Shown here one piece after another: positions 7,108-9,965 of a DNA stretch of 9,965 bases (positions within the stretch are counted from its first letter, which is position 1; the number at the start of each line of letters is the position of its first letter). The notes beneath the pieces are model-generated. The model searched no databases and was not told the origin of the DNA. It saw only the letters and a program-made list of their open reading frames with translations. This DNA is from Spirochaetales bacterium (GTDB taxonomy: Bacteria > Spirochaetota > Spirochaetia > SZUA-6 > DRHE01): the NCBI GenBank assembly GCA_016935715.1, contig JAFGQJ010000364.1, positions 1-9,965 of the forward strand, read 5' to 3'. Position numbers and translations under genes: made by a program.

Positions 7108-8150
7108 CAGCCGACCGCTTCCAACGCGCTTTCGATCACCTTCCGAGCCTGCTGGAGCGCCTGGTCGGAAATATCGTGATGGGTCACGATCCGTATCCAG
7201 CCTTCATCCGGCGGGTTGACCCGCGCCCCGCTTCGGTTGAGCTCCTCCACCAGTGTCTGCTCCCGATCCCCGCCGCTGCAGTCGCGGTAGCGGATGAAAA
7301 ACATGTTGATCTTCACCGGTTCCGGCTTCAGCTCGAACAAACCGGTGCTGCGAAACACGGCGGCCAGCTGCTCCGCCCTGTCCCGATCCGCCGGCAGACG
7401 CTGTCTCATCTTTTTCAACGCCACCAAACCGCAGGCGGCGATGACTCCGGCCTGCCGCATCCCACCGCCCATGATCTTCCGCTTCTTTCGAGCTTTCCGG
7501 ATGAACTCCCCGCTTCCGGCCAGCATCGATCCGATGGGGGCGCACAGACCTTTGGAAAGACAGAACATCACCGAATCGGACAGAGCGGCCACCTGCCTCG
7601 CTTCCGTGCCCAGGTAGTGGGCCGCGTTGAACAGCCGGGCTCCGTCCAGGTGAACCGGGATATGCAGGGACCGGGCATGCTCGAAGATTTCCCTCATGAC
7701 CTCCAGGCTCAATACCTCCCCGTTGCTCAGCGCATTCTCCACCGCTATCAGGTGGGTCTCCGGCCAGTGAATATCGTCTCCGATGCGAATATGCTCCAGG
7801 AACTCCCCCCAAACCGGACAGGAAGATTTCGGGATGAAGGTGCGGAGCTGGACGCCGGCGATGATCGCTGCGGCGCCGGCCTCGTGCTGGACGATATGGC
7901 TGTGATCGCTCAACACCACCTCGTTGCCGCGCCCGCAATGGGTGAACAGGGCAAGCTGGTTGCCGAAGGTCCCGGAGGGAACGAACAGGGCGGCCTCCTT
8001 CCCGACGAGCTCCGCCGAGTAGGCCTCCAGCTCGTTCACAGTCGGATCGTCGCCATAGACATCGTCCCCGACTGCGGCGCTGCACATGGCCTTGCGCATC
8101 TCCTCGGTAGGCCTGGTAACCGTGTCCGAACGCAGATCAATCGCTTGCAT
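7107..8150 (-). CDS. ltaE: Low-specificity L-threonine aldolase
   Basis: This PLP enzyme splits L-threonine or L-allo-threonine into glycine and acetaldehyde and can also act on other beta-hydroxy amino acids. The 347-residue protein has the family's opening IDLRSDTVT (4-12), the phosphate-binding PSGTFGNQ (58-65), the cofactor-stacking His85 in DHSHIVQHE, Asp169 and Arg172 in HLDGARLFNA, and the PLP lysine Lys200 in CLSKGLCAPIGS. Length and motifs are complete. I chose ATG at 8150: it overlaps the preceding gene's stop as TGATG, has GAAGGAG just upstream, and gives the usual short N-terminus. A GTG at 8153 is possible but abuts the ribosome-binding site. The next gene starts at its stop with the same TGATG arrangement, so translational coupling runs through both junctions. 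Confidence 0.95.
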   Translation of the reverse strand: MQAIDLRSDTVTRPTEEMRKAMCSAAVGDDVYGDDPTVNELEAYSAELVGKEAALFVPSGTFGNQLALFTHCGRGNEVVLSDHSHIVQHEAGAAAIIAGVQLRTFIPKSSCPVWGEFLEHIRIGDDIHWPETHLIAVENALSNGEVLSLEVMREIFEHARSLHIPVHLDGARLFNAAHYLGTEARQVAALSDSVMFCLSKGLCAPIGSMLAGSGEFIRKARKKRKIMGGGMRQAGVIAACGLVALKKMRQRLPADRDRAEQLAAVFRSTGLFELKPEPVKINMFFIRYRDCSGGDREQTLVEELNRSGARVNPPDEGWIRIVTHHDISDQALQQARKVIESALEAVG

Positions 8151-9319
8151 CACTCCTTCTCTTCCCCTTCCTGTTGTTTGGTGTCTCTCTGCAGCGACTG
8201 CTTGGATCCACGGATCTTCTGCAGCCGCCCGATCTCCCGCTCCCCCCCTGCCATCTGCGCGCGAAGCGTCTCGATCTCCCGACTTCGAGCTTCGATCTCT
8301 CCCTCCAGTTTCGAGATCTTATCCGCCAGGGTGCCGAGCTGGTTGTTCAGAGACTCGATCTGCAGGGCGGCATTGAGCCTTTCGATCTTTTTTTTCTTCC
8401 CCCGATTTGCCGATTCGATCTCCCGGATCTGTCGGATGAGGGCGGCGGTTTCCGCGTCTTCCGAGCCTTCTGTTGCAGCACTGCGGAACAGGGTCCCCAG
8501 AGCCTCGAAGGTATCCTGCAGCCGGGCCTCGATGCGCTGGATTTCGGATTCGATCTCCCGGACCCGTTTTTGATGGGAGCGATGGGCGCCGAGATTTTTC
8601 AGATCGTTCCACTTCTCCGCCATTTCCGCCTGCAGCTTGTCTATTTCCCCTTGAAGGGAGGAGATCTCCCGCTCGTTGGATTCGTACGGAGCCAGGGCCT
8701 CCCGCAGCCCGCCGCCTTTCAGCTCGTCCTTCAACGGCGAATCGCAGAGTTTTTTCCCGACTTCGTTGTAGGACTTCGCCACGGCCTTGCGCCGCAGGGA
8801 CAGCAGACCTTTGAGGTAAACCGACCGGCCGGTCTCGCGAAAGATTCTGAAAAACTTGCCGTCCCGGTCGCGGGCCTGAATCGATTCCTGCTCCGCCTCC
8901 AGATCGGCCAACCCCCTCTCCTGTCGGTCCAGCGTATCGAACAACGCGTCGTGGCTGCGGGTCGGGGCGGGCAAGCTCTTGTAAGCCCGATAGGCCGCTC
9001 TGCCGATGGCTTCGCAGATCTCCTGATTCCGGCGGCTCAGCTCGGTAATCTGGAGTTTCCTGCGCCGGATCTCCCGTTCCAGCTCCTGGTTTCCCGCAAC
9101 GGTTTGAAGGATCCTTTTCACCTGCTGGCGGCTCTCGGGAAGCTGGCGCCGCAGCTCCCCGATTCTTTCGTGCAGCTCCTTCATTTCGGCGGTGGGCAGG
9201 AGCGCGGCATCCTGATACGACAAATATTCACCCAGTTTCCTCAAGCGCAGCAGGATCTCACCACCGTTCCTGTCGATATCCCGCTGCAACTGGTTGATCG
9301 CCCGTTTGTAGTCTTGCAT
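8150..9319 (-). CDS. Long coiled-coil protein of unknown function
   Basis: I do not recognise the family. The 389-residue product is very rich in Glu, Arg, Lys, Gln and Leu, with heptad-like spacing. Coiled-coil-like helices cover about 46-104, 212-275 and 290-373. A less regular segment at about 115-205 contains an aromatic and basic patch (DGKFFRIFRETGRSVYLKGL). The C-terminus is highly charged (KQQEGEEKE). There is no signal peptide or membrane helix. I chose ATG at 9319, which leaves a 10-nt gap after the CsgG-like gene; GGAGG lies 15 nt upstream, longer than ideal. An ATG at 9355 would add 12 residues (PPWDWRPEPAT-like) and overlap the upstream gene by 26 nt. A structural, scaffolding or partner role for the neighbouring CsgG-like protein is inference only. 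The stop overlaps the ltaE start. Confidence 0.85.
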   Translation of the reverse strand: MQDYKRAINQLQRDIDRNGGEILLRLRKLGEYLSYQDAALLPTAEMKELHERIGELRRQLPESRQQVKRILQTVAGNQELEREIRRRKLQITELSRRNQEICEAIGRAAYRAYKSLPAPTRSHDALFDTLDRQERGLADLEAEQESIQARDRDGKFFRIFRETGRSVYLKGLLSLRRKAVAKSYNEVGKKLCDSPLKDELKGGGLREALAPYESNEREISSLQGEIDKLQAEMAEKWNDLKNLGAHRSHQKRVREIESEIQRIEARLQDTFEALGTLFRSAATEGSEDAETAALIRQIREIESANRGKKKKIERLNAALQIESLNNQLGTLADKISKLEGEIEARSREIETLRAQMAGGEREIGRLQKIRGSKQSLQRDTKQQEGEEKE

Positions 9320-9329
9320 GGTCGCCGGT

Positions 9330-9965
9330 TCAGGCCTCCAATCCCAGGGCGGCATCGATGATCGCCTTGGTCACGCTCAACACCTCTCCGGTTTGTACCC
9401 GGACGAGCTTCAAAAACAGCTCGAAGCCGTCAGTCGTGGAATAGAGCTTGCCGATGATCAGCAGCTCGGCTCCCATCAGCTTCCCCACCCGGGCCGCCCC
9501 CTGCTCCTCGGACAAATCGCTGAGCTGGAGCTCGAGCTCCGCCAGTATCTTTTGGAGATCCTGTCTTTCCACTATGCGGAACAGATCCCTGAGCTCCTCG
9601 TCCTTGCCGAAGCTCAGGATCAGCTGCTCGGTGAAGTACTCGCAGTCGAGGCTCGATGTGTTCTGCGCCGGACTGAGCGGCAGCACGGTTGCCGCCGTCC
9701 CCTGCTGTATGCGAACCGTGGAGTAGTCGACGAGCTGGGAGATCGCCAGGGAAAACAGCTTGTTCAGGGTCTCCTCGCGCTGCTCCTCGTCGATCCTGCT
9801 GGCCGTGAAGTATTCCTCCTCTGCTTCGATCTGCTGATCGGAAACGTGGGACAGTTCCTCCTTGGCAAAGCGGATGATGATGGCCTCCAGCTTGTCGGTC
9901 TGATAATTGGCGCCCGTATGATGGCTGACGCTCCCCGGGGCGCCTCCTTCGCTCTCACCGGTCTC
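9330..9965 (-). CDS. CsgG/FlgO-like protein, C-terminal part (5' end outside window)
   Basis: The frame is open to the window edge, giving the last 211 residues. Fragment residues 80-200 follow the CsgG/FlgO/LpoB-like layout: a strand ending in TVLPLSP (93-99), a helix with FTEQLILSFG (111-120), FRIVERQDLQKILAELELQLSDL (129-151), then VGKLMGAELLIIGKLYSTTDGFELFLKLVRVQTGEVLS (160-197). The R-x-D/E-L after FxIVE and the LGA-like MGAELLIIGK block are the most telling features. Family members are often outer-membrane lipoproteins or periplasmic proteins, but the N-terminus that would show a lipobox is not here. Residues 1-60 are polar and probably helical or disordered. It is the first visible gene of the operon. 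The superfamily call is moderately sure and the exact role unknown. Confidence 0.78.
   Translation of the reverse strand, partial: ETGESEGGAPGSVSHHTGANYQTDKLEAIIIRFAKEELSHVSDQQIEAEEEYFTASRIDEEQREETLNKLFSLAISQLVDYSTVRIQQGTAATVLPLSPAQNTSSLDCEYFTEQLILSFGKDEELRDLFRIVERQDLQKILAELELQLSDLSEEQGAARVGKLMGAELLIIGKLYSTTDGFELFLKLVRVQTGEVLSVTKAIIDAALGLEA

Noticed and set aside
5527..7179. A 550-codon open frame on the plus strand opposite mutM and the DUF362 gene
   Set aside because: It lies fully antisense to two well-recognised genes. Its translation is rich in Arg, Ser and Pro and shows no known motif. Long antisense frames are common in GC-rich DNA.
7176..8573. A 465-codon plus-strand frame opposite ltaE and part of the coiled-coil gene
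   Set aside because: It is antisense to a threonine aldolase with complete catalytic motifs, so it is a shadow frame.
8174..9361. A 395-codon plus-strand frame mirroring the coiled-coil gene
   Set aside because: The minus-strand product has clear helical, heptad-like composition and tight operon junctions. The mirror frame is Leu/Pro/Gln/Arg-rich, as expected from the complement of Glu/Arg/Leu-rich codons.

Overview
The window is GC-rich, densely packed bacterial chromosomal DNA with nine protein-coding genes. No RNA genes, insertion sequences, phage genes or CRISPR arrays were seen. A lipoprotein N-acyltransferase (Lnt) points to a Gram-negative (diderm) cell. The mix of a CsgG-like protein, a long coiled-coil protein and a 712-residue protein that I cannot place would fit a free-living spirochaete. 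That is an inference from general impression and not a proven assignment.

Left part (1-2931), three genes in alternating orientation. The 3' end of lnt (+) runs into the window and meets argA (-) tail to tail, so that their stop codons overlap. argA encodes a complete N-acetylglutamate synthase, an amino-acid-kinase-like domain fused to an acetyltransferase domain, which catalyses the first step of arginine synthesis. A short divergent spacer (1854-1998) separates argA from a diacylglycerol/sphingosine-kinase-family gene (+) and carries a plausible promoter for each. The kinase gene probably starts at a TTG codon behind a strong ribosome-binding site.

Right part (3000-9965), one long operon read entirely on the minus strand, listed in transcription order: a CsgG/FlgO-like gene (its 5' end lies outside the window), a coiled-coil protein, a low-specificity L-threonine aldolase (ltaE), a DUF362 protein with an atypical cysteine set, formamidopyrimidine-DNA glycosylase (mutM), and the unrecognised 712-residue protein. 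Junctions are very tight: gaps or overlaps of about 10, 1, 1, 8 and 39 nt. Co-transcription and translational coupling are therefore likely, although the functions (envelope, amino-acid metabolism, possible iron-sulfur protein, DNA repair) are not obviously related. The operon ends facing the kinase gene across a 68-nt convergent spacer that can form a hairpin.

I found no clear, self-contained new system such as a defence island or biosynthetic cluster. The best candidates for new biology are the unassigned 712-residue protein, the CsgG-like/coiled-coil pair, and the DUF362 protein with a non-ferredoxin cysteine-rich tail.
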